The notes beneath the pieces were generated by a model. The model did no database searches. It had not been told where the DNA came from and saw only the letters and a list, made by a program, of their open reading frames with translations. Position numbers and translations under genes: made by a program. From an uncultured Oscillospiraceae bacterium (GTDB taxonomy: Bacteria > Bacillota > Clostridia > Oscillospirales > Acutalibacteraceae): 64,000 nt of DNA. Where the stretch lies: NCBI GenBank assembly GCA_900541975.1, contig UQLR01000002.1, positions 62,001-126,000 on the forward strand, given 5' to 3'. Shown in pieces: positions 51,478 to 60,801 of the stretch (positions within the stretch are counted from its first letter, which is position 1; each line of letters starts with the position of its first letter).

Positions 51478-51507
51478 CCCCGATGTTGTTTCATGGCAAC
51501 ATCGGGG
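51478..51507 (-). terminator. Terminator after the accessory membrane protein gene
   Basis: CCCCGATGTTG (51478-51488) pairs exactly with CAACATCGGGG (51497-51507), between the minus-strand gene that ends at 51542 and the FemABX gene. A modest T-stretch follows on the minus strand. Confidence 0.7.
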
Positions 51508-51541
51508 TTGTATCTTTTTTGTACATTTTTGCAGGGAGTAT

Positions 51542-52291
51542 TTACCATATATGAGGTCCCATGGATATTTCCATATCCGTAAAGAAAATGGACAGAAAAA
51601 AGCTTTCTTCTTCAAAATATATGGAAAAAAAATCGTCTTTTGTATATTCCTCCAATGCTATATCTTTGTAACCCAGATAGGCGGCAAATGCAAGCAGCGC
51701 CTGCTGATAAAGATAGGGATCTTGTTCCTCTAAAAACAAGAGGTCTTCTTCAATAGAAAAACCTGCCGTCCCCACACCTTTATTGTAGGCCTTCATGGCG
51801 TAAATTTTTCCAGTTCTGGCGTCCAGAGAAAAAGAAAAAATAAATTCTTCTATCGAAATTTCCGCCACCCATAACGGGAAAGACTGTGTAACACCGTTTA
51901 TATAAATAACGTTATACAGTTGTGCGTTTTCCAGAACGGCCTTTTCATCCAACAGGGCGGAAGGAAGCAGAATTTGCAAAGGGTCCGCTTTTGCGGACTC
52001 CCTTTGGATAATAGACACCAGCTTTTCTTTTGGAATTTCCTCCCCGGTGGCAAGAAAAACGTCTGAGAGCAGGGAAGAGCCATAGCCATCGTCCAAATAA
52101 GCCATCGCCGTCAGCTTGCTGCCAATAGAAATGTCTTCGCTCGCCGTACCGGTGTTTGCCGGTTCCACACTGGTTTTTTGCTGTTCCTGCCGGTCCATCA
52201 AAACAAAACCGGCCTGTGGAAGAAACAAAGAGCTTAAAACAACGGCCGCGGTCAGGAAAATGCATAAAAAGTAAGGAAGGCGCTTTTTCAC
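51542..52291 (-). CDS. Accessory membrane-anchored protein of a two-component system
   Basis: A 249-residue protein with a basic start (MKKR), one membrane segment (about 6-30) and an outer domain of about 215 residues containing a PepSY-like patch, FSLDARTGKIYAMKAY. I do not recognise the family. It starts within the kinase gene (ATGA overlap, 52288-52291) and is the last gene of a regulator-kinase-accessory operon, so it could modulate the sensor. That role is inference. Confidence 0.75.
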   Translation of the reverse strand: MKKRLPYFLCIFLTAAVVLSSLFLPQAGFVLMDRQEQQKTSVEPANTGTASEDISIGSKLTAMAYLDDGYGSSLLSDVFLATGEEIPKEKLVSIIQRESAKADPLQILLPSALLDEKAVLENAQLYNVIYINGVTQSFPLWVAEISIEEFIFSFSLDARTGKIYAMKAYNKGVGTAGFSIEEDLLFLEEQDPYLYQQALLAFAAYLGYKDIALEEYTKDDFFSIYFEEESFFLSIFFTDMEISMGPHIW

Positions 52292-53682
52292 AGGGGCGCA
52301 CCACCTTTCAAGATAAAAGAAAACGAACTGCCCGCGCCGGGCAGGCTTTCTACAGAAAGCGCCGCCCCGTGCAGCTGTGCAATACGCTGCGCGATGGAAA
52401 GGCCAAGCCCTGCGCCGTTTAAACGGCGGGAACGCGACTTGTCTACCATATAAAACGGTTCTGTAATGCGGTCAAGCTGGTCGGCCGGTATGCCCGTCCC
52501 AAAATCCTTTATACTTACAAGGCAATTTCCGTCAGAGCGTTTTTTCATGCAAAAAAGAATTGTCTGCCCCGGTTGAGATGCCTTGCAGGCGTTATCGGCC
52601 AGATTGTAAAGCAGTGTTTTAAGTAAAACGCTGTCCATTAAAACATGCATTTCTTCAATGTCGCTTTTTAACAATATGTTATATTTTTGCAGCAGCGGCT
52701 TTAGTACCGCCGCTGTTTCCTGTGCAAAAGTTAAGGTGTTTACAGCAGATAGAGGAAATTTTTCCCGGCTGTAAACAATAAGTTCCAGCAATTTAAACGA
52801 CAGTTGCTCCAGGCGTTTTCCCTCGCTAAAAATATATTCTGCGGCTTTGCGTCTGTCCGTAGGGTTCAGGTCGTAAGAGCGCAGCATGTCGGCATAGCCG
52901 ATAATGGAGGTAAGCGGTGTTTTAAGCTCATGCGCCAGACTGGAAGAAAAATCCTCCTGGCGCTTTGCTGCAAGGGCAAGCTCCTTTATGTTTTGCTCCA
53001 CCGCATCCGTCATTCGGTTAAAGTCATAGGAAAGCCGCCCAATTTCGTCATTTCCCCGGTAGCGTATGCGCACGCTGTAATCGCCGCCGGCTATTTTCCG
53101 TGTAGAAAGAGAAAGCCTTTTTAACGGGCTTGTAAGCAGGCGGGAAAGGAAAAAAACAATTACGGAGCTTATGAAAACAACAAACAGAAGGATGAACCGG
53201 TAAATGTTCAAAAACTGGTCGCGTTGGCTGTAAAGTGTAGAAATATCATGAACAGTTTCAATAAAAACAGGTTGGTTGCCGCTTAACGGCAACCGGCTGA
53301 TTACCTGTACATATTGCCTGTTTTTTTCATCTACGGCAAGCCGGCAGCCGCGTTGCCCGCCTGTAAGAGAGAACGCGTAATCCTGCGCATCTAAATGCAG
53401 TACCGCTGCGTCCCCAATGTAACAATTGGAAACGCTGCTTTGCTGCAAAACGCTTTGCAGCTTTGCTACGGCAAGATCCAACCCGCTTTGGTCATTGATT
53501 TCCATTGCGTTGATATCAGACGCCAAAGACACATATAAAAAGCGGTTTTCCTGTAATGCGGCTTGTTTTTCGCGCTCTAACATAGACGAAAACAGGGAAG
53601 AAATTAAAAAAAAGCCGCCAAAAGCAAAGGCCAGCGTAATGACAATCATGCACGAAAAGAACATCTTCCAGGAAAATTTCAC
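52288..53682 (-). CDS. Sensor histidine kinase
   Basis: A 464-residue kinase with membrane segments at about 10-32 and 160-180, an outer loop, HAMP domain, H-box SLAHELKTPLTSI (His251), N-box LADNACKAS and G-boxes DFGTGIP and GAGLGLSIA. The accessory gene overlaps its stop, and its start lies 31 bases behind the regulator, so the three are one operon. The stimulus is unknown. Confidence 0.92.
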   Translation of the reverse strand: MKFSWKMFFSCMIVITLAFAFGGFFLISSLFSSMLEREKQAALQENRFLYVSLASDINAMEINDQSGLDLAVAKLQSVLQQSSVSNCYIGDAAVLHLDAQDYAFSLTGGQRGCRLAVDEKNRQYVQVISRLPLSGNQPVFIETVHDISTLYSQRDQFLNIYRFILLFVVFISSVIVFFLSRLLTSPLKRLSLSTRKIAGGDYSVRIRYRGNDEIGRLSYDFNRMTDAVEQNIKELALAAKRQEDFSSSLAHELKTPLTSIIGYADMLRSYDLNPTDRRKAAEYIFSEGKRLEQLSFKLLELIVYSREKFPLSAVNTLTFAQETAAVLKPLLQKYNILLKSDIEEMHVLMDSVLLKTLLYNLADNACKASQPGQTILFCMKKRSDGNCLVSIKDFGTGIPADQLDRITEPFYMVDKSRSRRLNGAGLGLSIAQRIAQLHGAALSVESLPGAGSSFSFILKGGAPL

Positions 53683-53713
53683 AGCGATTCCCCACCTTTA
53701 TACGTCCATACAT

Positions 53714-54367
53714 TCAGCAGTTAAGCCTGTAGCCGACCTTATAAACAGACTCAATCTTCTTTTCCCATCCCAGCTTGCGCCGCAGCCGCTGTACATGCAG
53801 ATCCACGGTCCGTGTGTCGCCCATATAGTCGCTGCCCCACACTCTCTCGTAAATCAGTTCTCTGTACAGGGCAAGGTTTTTATTTTTAATAAAAAGCAGC
53901 AAAAGTTCGTACTCTTTCATGGTAAGCTCAACGTTTTTTCCGTTTACCGTTACAATGCGCGACCCGGTATTGACGCGCACGCCGTTAACCTCATATATAT
54001 TTTCGCTTCCTTTGCAGCGGCGCAGCACCGCTTCTACACGCGCCAGAAGCTCGGCAATTTCAAACGGCTTGGTAATATAATCTTCGGCCCCCATTTTTAA
54101 CCCTGCAACTTTATCATGCAGTGCGGTTTTAGCTGTAATGAAAATTACGGGGATCTGGCATGGTCTGATATATTCCAACAGTGAAAACCCGTCGATATCA
54201 GGCAGCATAACGTCCAGCAAAACCAGGTCAAAAGCGTCCGGCTTAATCCGGTCGGCTGCGTCTGCACCGTTGTATACGCAGGTGCAGGTATAGCCGGCAA
54301 GGCGCAGATTCATGGCAATCAAATTGGCAATAGGCAGTTCGTCTTCCACAATCAGAATTTTTTTCAA
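53714..54367 (-). CDS. OmpR-family response regulator
   Basis: A 217-residue regulator: receiver domain with VEDE and phosphorylation site Asp52 (LVLLDVMLPDIDG), ITKPFE, then a winged-helix domain with LTMKEYELLLLFIKN and TRTVDLHVQRLRRK. It is the first gene of the operon. Tandem TTGTATC repeats with an 11-base period lie directly upstream and may be its own binding site. Confidence 0.92.
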   Translation of the reverse strand: MKKILIVEDELPIANLIAMNLRLAGYTCTCVYNGADAADRIKPDAFDLVLLDVMLPDIDGFSLLEYIRPCQIPVIFITAKTALHDKVAGLKMGAEDYITKPFEIAELLARVEAVLRRCKGSENIYEVNGVRVNTGSRIVTVNGKNVELTMKEYELLLLFIKNKNLALYRELIYERVWGSDYMGDTRTVDLHVQRLRRKLGWEKKIESVYKVGYRLNC

Positions 54368-54413
54368 ATATGTCAGTCCTTTTATTTTGATACCGTTACT
54401 ATAAGCCGGGCTT

Positions 54414-54431
54414 GTATCAAATTTGTATCTT
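54414..54431 (-). promoter_or_regulatory. Candidate tandem response-regulator binding site
   Basis: TTGTATC occurs at 54414-54420 and 54425-54431, an 11-base direct repeat about 50 bases ahead of the regulator gene. One turn of the helix apart is the usual layout for OmpR-family dimers. Confidence 0.5.
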
Positions 54432-54478
54432 CTATCTGTTATTATATATGTTTTTTTTGTTTTTTAAAGAAAAACACG

Positions 54479-56005
54479 TTATTTTTTTATGAGTGATTTT
54501 ACCCAGTGGATTTCTTCTTTTTTTATCGCACCTGTGACCGTCATAATTAAAAGGTAAAAAATGGCGGCAAGCAAAATCAGCACGACGGTCCATACACCGT
54601 TTGTCGGGATCAGCCCTGCGTCGCTGGCCGTATCCAGCGCAAGGCAGGGTAAAAGACATGCCAAAAACGGCTTTATAACCCAATCGAATAAACGAAATTG
54701 TATATGCGTGACCTTGATCAGCCGCAGCAGGCTTAACAGGCAGTTTAAGACGGCGCTGAAAAACATAACGGCAATCAGGCCGCGTATGCCCCAGATTGGA
54801 AGCAAAATAAAAATTAAAACAACTCTGGATACGGAATCTATAATATTATAGGTCAGATAACGCATTTGCTCATTTAGGCCCTTGAGCATGCCGTCGACAA
54901 CGGAATCCAGGTACAGCAGGGGGGCAAGCGGAGCAAGCATGCATATGTAGGCGCTTACCTGTGTGTCGTTGTATAAAAGCGCGCCGAGGTTGTCTGCAAA
55001 AAAGAAAAAAATGACGGAAACGGGGATAGAAAAAAGCAACGCAAACCGTAAAATACGCTGGGTCATATAATGGATGGAATTTTTGCGCGTGGCAGCTGCG
55101 GCTTCTGACATTTCCGGGATCATCAGCATGGAAAAGGACATAAGGAAAACAGAAGGAAATAAAATCACAGGCATGGCCATACCTGTGATCAGGCCGTAGT
55201 CTGACAGGGATTTTTCATAAGAGGCGCCGTTTTTTTTAAGACCCGCTGGGATCAGCATATTTTCTGCCGTGCTTAAGCCGGAACGTAAGCAGGAGCTTAG
55301 CGTAACAGGAATGCCAATCCACAAAGCTTTTCTGAAAAAGTGCGCAACGCGCGTGCGTTTGCCTTGAAGACGCCTGATATCCAGACGATAAAGCAGATAA
55401 GAGTACCCGCAGCTGAGAACCTCCGCCGCTGTCGTCCCAATTGCGACCGCACAGCAGGCATAAGAAAGGCCCATGGGCGCCATTACACCTACCACGCAGG
55501 CGAAAACGGCAATTTCAATAACCTGTTCAAGCAGCTGCTCGCTGGCTGTTTTAATCGCCGTACGGCGTGCAAAAAAATAGCCGCGAAAGCAGGCGGAAAC
55601 AGCCATAAACGGAAGCCCCGGCGCAAGGACGCGAAGGGATAAAACCGTCCGCGCGTCATGTAAAAAGTGTGTGCCGATCGCGTCTGAAAAAATAAAAAGC
55701 AGCTCGGCGGCCGCAACGCTTAAAAACAGGCTGATAAAAAGACATTGGCGCGTAACGTACTTTGCTTTTCCGGGTTCCCCGCGCGCAATGCTGTCTGTGA
55801 CAAGGCGCGTAACAATCAGCGTAATACCGCTTGTTGCAAATGTGGTTGCAAAAAAATAAACGGCGCAGATTAGCTGGTAAAGGCCAATACCCTGCGCGCC
55901 GATCATGTTTGACATATACACACGAAAGGCAATACCGATCGTTCTTGCCACAAGAGAAGTTCCGGTCAGTACCGCAGCATTGAACAAAAAGCGTTTTTTC
56001 ATCAT
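54479..56005 (-). CDS. SpoVB/MurJ-type oligosaccharide flippase
   Basis: A 508-residue protein with about 14 membrane segments of the MOP (polysaccharide flippase) superfamily. The start MKKRFLFNAAVLTGTSLVARTIGIAFRVYMS and the NMIGAQGIGLYQL segment match the SpoVB group, which moves lipid-linked precursors across the membrane during spore cortex formation or in general envelope synthesis. The two opening ATG codons are both possible starts. It is divergent from the DegV gene. Confidence 0.85.
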   Translation of the reverse strand: MMKKRFLFNAAVLTGTSLVARTIGIAFRVYMSNMIGAQGIGLYQLICAVYFFATTFATSGITLIVTRLVTDSIARGEPGKAKYVTRQCLFISLFLSVAAAELLFIFSDAIGTHFLHDARTVLSLRVLAPGLPFMAVSACFRGYFFARRTAIKTASEQLLEQVIEIAVFACVVGVMAPMGLSYACCAVAIGTTAAEVLSCGYSYLLYRLDIRRLQGKRTRVAHFFRKALWIGIPVTLSSCLRSGLSTAENMLIPAGLKKNGASYEKSLSDYGLITGMAMPVILFPSVFLMSFSMLMIPEMSEAAAATRKNSIHYMTQRILRFALLFSIPVSVIFFFFADNLGALLYNDTQVSAYICMLAPLAPLLYLDSVVDGMLKGLNEQMRYLTYNIIDSVSRVVLIFILLPIWGIRGLIAVMFFSAVLNCLLSLLRLIKVTHIQFRLFDWVIKPFLACLLPCLALDTASDAGLIPTNGVWTVVLILLAAIFYLLIMTVTGAIKKEEIHWVKSLIKK

Positions 56006-56191
56006 AGGGCGTCACTCATTTCTAATGCGGTTTCTACTAAACCATATGCGGAAAAGCCGGGAAAAATCCTGCAAAAAACGCAAAAAGTATAGATATAATA
56101 TTTAATTTTCTAATGGAGCATAATATTTATACCCGTTTCGTATAAACTTTAAATAAGTATACCGTTAAAATGCTGTAAAAGAGGGTTTTTT

Positions 56192-57064
56192 ATGAACGAC
56201 TATGTTATCGTTACAGACGCCAACACAGACCTCACGCCGCAAATGGTTGAAGAGCTGGAAATTGCTGTTATGCCTATGCAGTTTTCCATTCTGGGCAAGA
56301 ATTATCTGCTGTATCCCGACAACAGGGAAATGGATATTAAAGAATTTTATGATCTGATACGCAAGGGAAATATGGCCGCAACAGCGCAGCTGAATCCCAA
56401 TGATATAATACAGGCCTTTACTCCTTATCTGGAAGAAGGGAAAGATCTGATCTATATAGCGTTTTCCTCCGGGCTGAGCGGAACGTATGCTTCCGCCTGT
56501 ATGGCCAAAGACGAACTCTGCCGCCTTTTTCCGCAGCGAAAGATCGTAATTGTGGATTCTCTGGCCGCATCTATGGGGGAAGGGCTTCTGGTCTGGCATG
56601 CCGTCGGGCAAAAACGGGCGGGGCTGGATATAGAGCAGCTTGCACAATGGGTTTTGGATAACCGCAATCATTTGTGCCATTGGTTTACGGTAGATGACCT
56701 GCACCATCTCAAACGCGGCGGAAGGGTTTCTTCTGCAACGGCGGTAATCGGGTCTGCTTTGGGGATCAAACCGGTTTTACATGTGGACGACCAGGGACAT
56801 TTAATCCCTATAAAAAAAGTTCGCGGCAGAAAACAGTCGCTCGATGCGCTAGTGGATATGATGCGCCAAACGGCGTTCGATCCAAAAGAACAAACGGTGT
56901 TTATCAGCCACGGAGACGCCCTTGACGACGCCCGGTATGTAGAAAAAAGAGTTCGCGATACTTTTAAATGCAGGGATATTCACATAAATTATATCGGGCC
57001 TGTGATCGGCACGCATTCCGGGCCGGGTACGGTTGCGTTGTTTTTTATGGGGACGCATAAGTAA
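56192..57064 (+). CDS. DegV-family fatty-acid-binding protein
   Basis: A 290-residue protein with the DegV pattern: VTDANTDLTPQMVEE at the start, FSSGLSGTYASA and VDSLAASMGEGLLVW, and the late GPVIGTHSGPGTVALFFMG. Family members (FakB type) bind fatty acids and present them to a fatty-acid kinase. GAGGG precedes the ATG. No kinase partner is nearby. Confidence 0.92.
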   Translation: MNDYVIVTDANTDLTPQMVEELEIAVMPMQFSILGKNYLLYPDNREMDIKEFYDLIRKGNMAATAQLNPNDIIQAFTPYLEEGKDLIYIAFSSGLSGTYASACMAKDELCRLFPQRKIVIVDSLAASMGEGLLVWHAVGQKRAGLDIEQLAQWVLDNRNHLCHWFTVDDLHHLKRGGRVSSATAVIGSALGIKPVLHVDDQGHLIPIKKVRGRKQSLDALVDMMRQTAFDPKEQTVFISHGDALDDARYVEKRVRDTFKCRDIHINYIGPVIGTHSGPGTVALFFMGTHK

Positions 57065-57096
57065 AGCATGTGCCAAAGCGTGTGAACAGATAAATC

Positions 57097-57172
57097 GCAG
57101 GGGCGGTGCCCGTATCGGACACAACGGCGGCAGTACGGCGCTTGTTTTGTCCGGTGGGGGGATTGCCCCTGC
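57097..57172 (+). ncRNA. Possible structured leader of the ABC exporter operon
   Basis: An outer stem, GCAGGGGC (57097-57104) with GCCCCTGC (57165-57172), encloses a second stem, CGGACA (57116-57121) with TGTCCG (57148-57153). No T-run follows, so it is not a plain terminator. It does not match a riboswitch class I know. The ABC exporter start lies 40 bases downstream. Confidence 0.35.
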
Positions 57173-57211
57173 ATTGTGTAAAAGCCAGTTTTTACATTGG
57201 GGGGCGGTTGT

Positions 57212-58942
57212 ATGCGCAAGCTTTTCCGTTTTTTAAAGGATTATAAATTACAGCTGGTCATAGGGCCCCTTTGCAAGCTGCTCGAAGCGGTTTTTGAGCT
57301 GATTGTGCCGCTTGTTATGGCAAGTATCATTGACACGGGCGTTGCAAACAGGGATACGGCGTATATTTATAAAATGGGTGGAGTAATGCTGCTGCTTGGC
57401 GCAGTCGGGCTTGCAAGCGCGCTGGTTTGCCAGAAAAGCGCGTCTATTGCCTCGCAGGGAAGCGGAACCAAGCTGCGTACGGCGCTGTTTGCACATATTA
57501 ACACACTTTCTTTTAAAGAGCTTGATAAAATCGGTACGCCGTCGCTGATTACGCGGATGACCAACGACGTCAACCAGCTGCAACTGGCAGTTGCAATGCT
57601 GATCCGGCTTGTAATCCGCGCGCCGTTTTTGGTAATTGGCGCAATCGCCATGTCCTTTACCATTCATGCCGGGCTGGCGTTTGTCTTTGTAATAGCGGCT
57701 GTATTGATCGCGGTAATTCTTTATCTTGTAATGAGCCGCAGCGTGCCGTTTTTTAAGATGGTACAGAAAAAGCTGGATAAAATATCGCTGATTGCAAGAG
57801 AAAACCTTTCCGGCGGCAGGGTCATCCGGGCGTTTGGAAAGGAGAAAGAAGAACAGGCTCGTTTTAATGCATCTGCAAACGAGCTTGCAAAAACGGCCGT
57901 GCGCGTAGGTAAGCTTTCAGCGCTGCTCAACCCCATGACATATGTAGTGACCAATCTGGCAATCGTAGCGGTCGTGTGGTTTGGAGCAGGATTGGTTGAT
58001 ACAGGGGATATGCTGCCGGGCGAAATTATAGCGCTTGTCAATTATATGACGCAAATTTTGCTTGCAATGGTGGTTGTTGCAAATCTGGTGGTAATTTTCA
58101 CCAAAGCGTCCGCTTCTGCTGCGCGGATCAACGAGGTGTTCGAAACACAGCCGTCTGTACAGGAGCCTGCGCAGGCAAGCGCCGCGCCGGTTAGGGGGGC
58201 GCCCAAAATAGAGTTTAGGAACGTATCGTTTGGCTATGGCGGCGAGCGGGTGCTGCGCGATATTGACCTGAAGGTACAAAAGGGGCAAACGCTTGGGATT
58301 ATTGGAACAACCGGCAGCGGAAAGAGCACGCTTGTCAACCTGATCCCCAGATTTTACGATGTTTTGCAGGGAGAAGTTCTGGTGGACGGCGTAAACGTCA
58401 GGGAATACCCGCTTTCCCTGTTGCGCGGACAGTTTGGGATTGTACCGCAAAACGCGGTGCTGTTTTCCGGTACGGTTGGCGACAATATGCGCTGGGCAAA
58501 GGAAGATGCAACAGACCACGAAATAGAGCGGGCGCTTTCCATTGCGCAGGCGGACGGTTTTGTAAAAAAACTTCCGTTTGGGATAGATACGCCCATTACG
58601 CAGGGGGGAAAAAACCTCTCCGGCGGACAAAAGCAACGCCTGACAATTGCAAGAGCGTTGCTGCGCAGCCCGCAGATTCTGATCCTGGACGACAGCGCCA
58701 GTGCGCTGGATTTTGTAACAGACGCCGCTTTAAGAAAGGCAATCCGTACACAAACAAAGGAAATGACGGTGCTCTTGGTTTCACAGCGGGTTGCAACCGT
58801 TCGTGGTGCAGACCAGATTGCCGTGCTCGACAATGGAGTTCTTGCCGGTGTTGGCACCCATGAGGAGCTGTTTGCCTCCTGTAAATCTTACAGGGAAATC
58901 TGTCTTTCGCAACTTTCAGGGCAGGAGGTGTCTGCCGGATGA
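57212..58942 (+). CDS. ABC exporter half-transporter with degenerate ATP site
   Basis: A 576-residue fused membrane-ATPase protein (six membrane segments in about 1-310, ATPase about 335-576). Walker A is TTGSGKST, signature LSGGQKQRL and Walker B ILILDDSASALD, where the catalytic Glu is Asp. That substitution is typical of the non-hydrolysing protomer in heterodimeric exporters such as TM287/TM288. ATG 57212 is chosen over the upstream in-frame TTG. The partner gene overlaps its end by four bases. Confidence 0.93.
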   Translation: MRKLFRFLKDYKLQLVIGPLCKLLEAVFELIVPLVMASIIDTGVANRDTAYIYKMGGVMLLLGAVGLASALVCQKSASIASQGSGTKLRTALFAHINTLSFKELDKIGTPSLITRMTNDVNQLQLAVAMLIRLVIRAPFLVIGAIAMSFTIHAGLAFVFVIAAVLIAVILYLVMSRSVPFFKMVQKKLDKISLIARENLSGGRVIRAFGKEKEEQARFNASANELAKTAVRVGKLSALLNPMTYVVTNLAIVAVVWFGAGLVDTGDMLPGEIIALVNYMTQILLAMVVVANLVVIFTKASASAARINEVFETQPSVQEPAQASAAPVRGAPKIEFRNVSFGYGGERVLRDIDLKVQKGQTLGIIGTTGSGKSTLVNLIPRFYDVLQGEVLVDGVNVREYPLSLLRGQFGIVPQNAVLFSGTVGDNMRWAKEDATDHEIERALSIAQADGFVKKLPFGIDTPITQGGKNLSGGQKQRLTIARALLRSPQILILDDSASALDFVTDAALRKAIRTQTKEMTVLLVSQRVATVRGADQIAVLDNGVLAGVGTHEELFASCKSYREICLSQLSGQEVSAG

Positions 58943-60681
58943 AAACAAAGAAAACCGTTGTGCGCATTTTATCTTACACAAAGCCCTACCGGCGTTATTT
59001 GTTGGGTGCGCTGCTGTGTGCAGCGGCTAGTGTTTGCCTTACGCTCTTGGGGCCGGTGCTGGTAGGCGATGCAATTGATTTTATTATTGCAAAGGGGCAA
59101 GTGGATTTTGCCAATGTAGCGAAAATCCTGCTGGTTTTGCTTGTAACAATTGGGGGTGTCGCGCTTTTTCAATGGCTTATGGCGTTGTGCACCAATGCGG
59201 TTAGCTACTATACTGTGCGCGATATGCGGCGGCAGGCGTTTAAAAAGCTGCATGACGTACCGCTTAAATATATTGACACAACAATGCACGGCGATTTAAT
59301 CAGCCGACTTGTCAACGATATCGACGCGGTCGGCGATGGACTTTTGCAGGGCATTACACAACTGTTTTCGGGGTTGGTCACCATTATAGGAACAGTGGTG
59401 TTTATGCTGGCGATCAATGTGCAGATTGCACTGGTGGTTGTACTGATCACACCGCTTTCTCTGTTTGTTGCGGCGTTTATTGCAAGGCTTTCCGCCAAAA
59501 TGTTTAAAGAGCAGCAGCAGACGCAGGGGGAAATCAGCGGTTATATAGAGGAAGTCATAGGAAACCAGAAGATTGTAAAGGCTTTTCTCCGGGAAGAAAA
59601 AAGTGCGGAAATATTTGAAGAAATCAACCAAAGACTGTATGTCTGTGGAAAAAAGGCGCAGTTTGCCTCCTCTCTTGCAAATCCAAGCACGCGCTTTGTA
59701 AACGGAATTGTATACGCGGCGGTTGGTGTAATCGGCGCGGTAAGCGCGGTGAGCGGGTTGCTTACCGTTGGGCAAATATCTTGTTTTTTGACCTATGCAA
59801 ATCAGTATACAAAGCCGTTTAACGAGGTCACGGGCGTTATTGCACAGCTGCAAACCGCTGTTGCGGGGGCAAAACGCGTATTTGCTCTGCTGGATGAGCC
59901 GGACCAGTCTCCGGACAAAGTGAGCGCACACGCTCTGTACAGCTGTAAGGGGAAGATAGATATAGACAATATCAGCTTTTCTTATACGCCGCAGCAAAAG
60001 CTGATTGAGCATTTTTACCTGCATGTTAAACCAGGTCAAAGAGTGGCTATTGTAGGCCCCACAGGCTGTGGGAAAACGACCCTTATCAATCTGCTCATGC
60101 GGTTTTACGATGTAAACAGCGGGAAAATTTGCATCGACGGCGTGGATATACGCCAGATTACGCGCGAAAGTCTGCGCAGCCAGTACGGTATGGTTTTACA
60201 GGAAAGCTGGCTGTATCATGCAACGGTGCGGGAAAATATTGCCTATGGCAGGCCGGACGCAAAGCAGGAGGAAATAGAAGCCGCTGCAAAGGCGGCCTAT
60301 GCACACGGTTTTATTGGCCAGCTGGAAAACGGCTATGATACCATTGTGACAGAGCAGGGCGCAAACCTTTCACAGGGACAGCGGCAGCTTTTATGTATTG
60401 CCCGGGTTATGCTGTGCAACCCGCCAATGCTGATTTTGGATGAAGCGACCAGCAGTATTGACACGCTGACCGAGCAACGCGTACAAAGGGCGTTTCAAAA
60501 AATGATGCAGGGCAGGACCAGCTTTATTGTAGCGCACAGGCTTTCCACCATTCAGGAAGCGGACGTAATTCTTGTTATGCACAACGGCAATATTGTAGAG
60601 CAGGGCACGCATACGTCTCTTTTACAAAAGGACGGCTTTTACAGCCGGCTCTACAACAGCCAGTTTGCACCTGCAAAATAG
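58939..60681 (+). CDS. ABC exporter half-transporter, catalytic partner
   Basis: A 580-residue fused membrane-ATPase protein. Walker A is GPTGCGKTTL, Walker B MLILDEATSSID with a normal catalytic Glu, but the signature is LSQGQRQLL, in which the first Gly of LSGGQ is Gln. The degenerate site is thus built from this signature and the Asp-bearing Walker B of the partner, as in heterodimeric exporters. The substrate, possibly a drug, lipid or peptide, is unknown. Confidence 0.93.
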   Translation: MKTKKTVVRILSYTKPYRRYLLGALLCAAASVCLTLLGPVLVGDAIDFIIAKGQVDFANVAKILLVLLVTIGGVALFQWLMALCTNAVSYYTVRDMRRQAFKKLHDVPLKYIDTTMHGDLISRLVNDIDAVGDGLLQGITQLFSGLVTIIGTVVFMLAINVQIALVVVLITPLSLFVAAFIARLSAKMFKEQQQTQGEISGYIEEVIGNQKIVKAFLREEKSAEIFEEINQRLYVCGKKAQFASSLANPSTRFVNGIVYAAVGVIGAVSAVSGLLTVGQISCFLTYANQYTKPFNEVTGVIAQLQTAVAGAKRVFALLDEPDQSPDKVSAHALYSCKGKIDIDNISFSYTPQQKLIEHFYLHVKPGQRVAIVGPTGCGKTTLINLLMRFYDVNSGKICIDGVDIRQITRESLRSQYGMVLQESWLYHATVRENIAYGRPDAKQEEIEAAAKAAYAHGFIGQLENGYDTIVTEQGANLSQGQRQLLCIARVMLCNPPMLILDEATSSIDTLTEQRVQRAFQKMMQGRTSFIVAHRLSTIQEADVILVMHNGNIVEQGTHTSLLQKDGFYSRLYNSQFAPAK

Positions 60682-60692
60682 CCGGGTGCGCA

Positions 60693-60721
60693 TTGACAAA
60701 AGGCCGCCGCAATGGGATAAT
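60693..60721 (+). promoter_or_regulatory. Promoter of valS
   Basis: TTGACA (60693-60698) and GATAAT (60716-60721) have a 17-base spacer. The 120-base gap has no room for a T-box leader, unlike many Firmicutes aminoacyl-tRNA synthetase genes. Confidence 0.7.
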
Positions 60722-60801
60722 AAAACGGATAGTTATAAAAATAGCGCGGGCGGTTGAAAAAAGCGGCGGGCCCGGCCGCACAGAGGGAAAGGAAGAGGAT
60801 G

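Noticed and set aside
57917..58636. 239-codon minus-strand frame inside the ABC exporter gene
   Set aside because: Shadow of conserved ATPase motifs; no ribosome site.
60682..60798. T-box leader ahead of valS
   Set aside because: The gap is too short, and no stem I, T-box sequence or terminator is visible.
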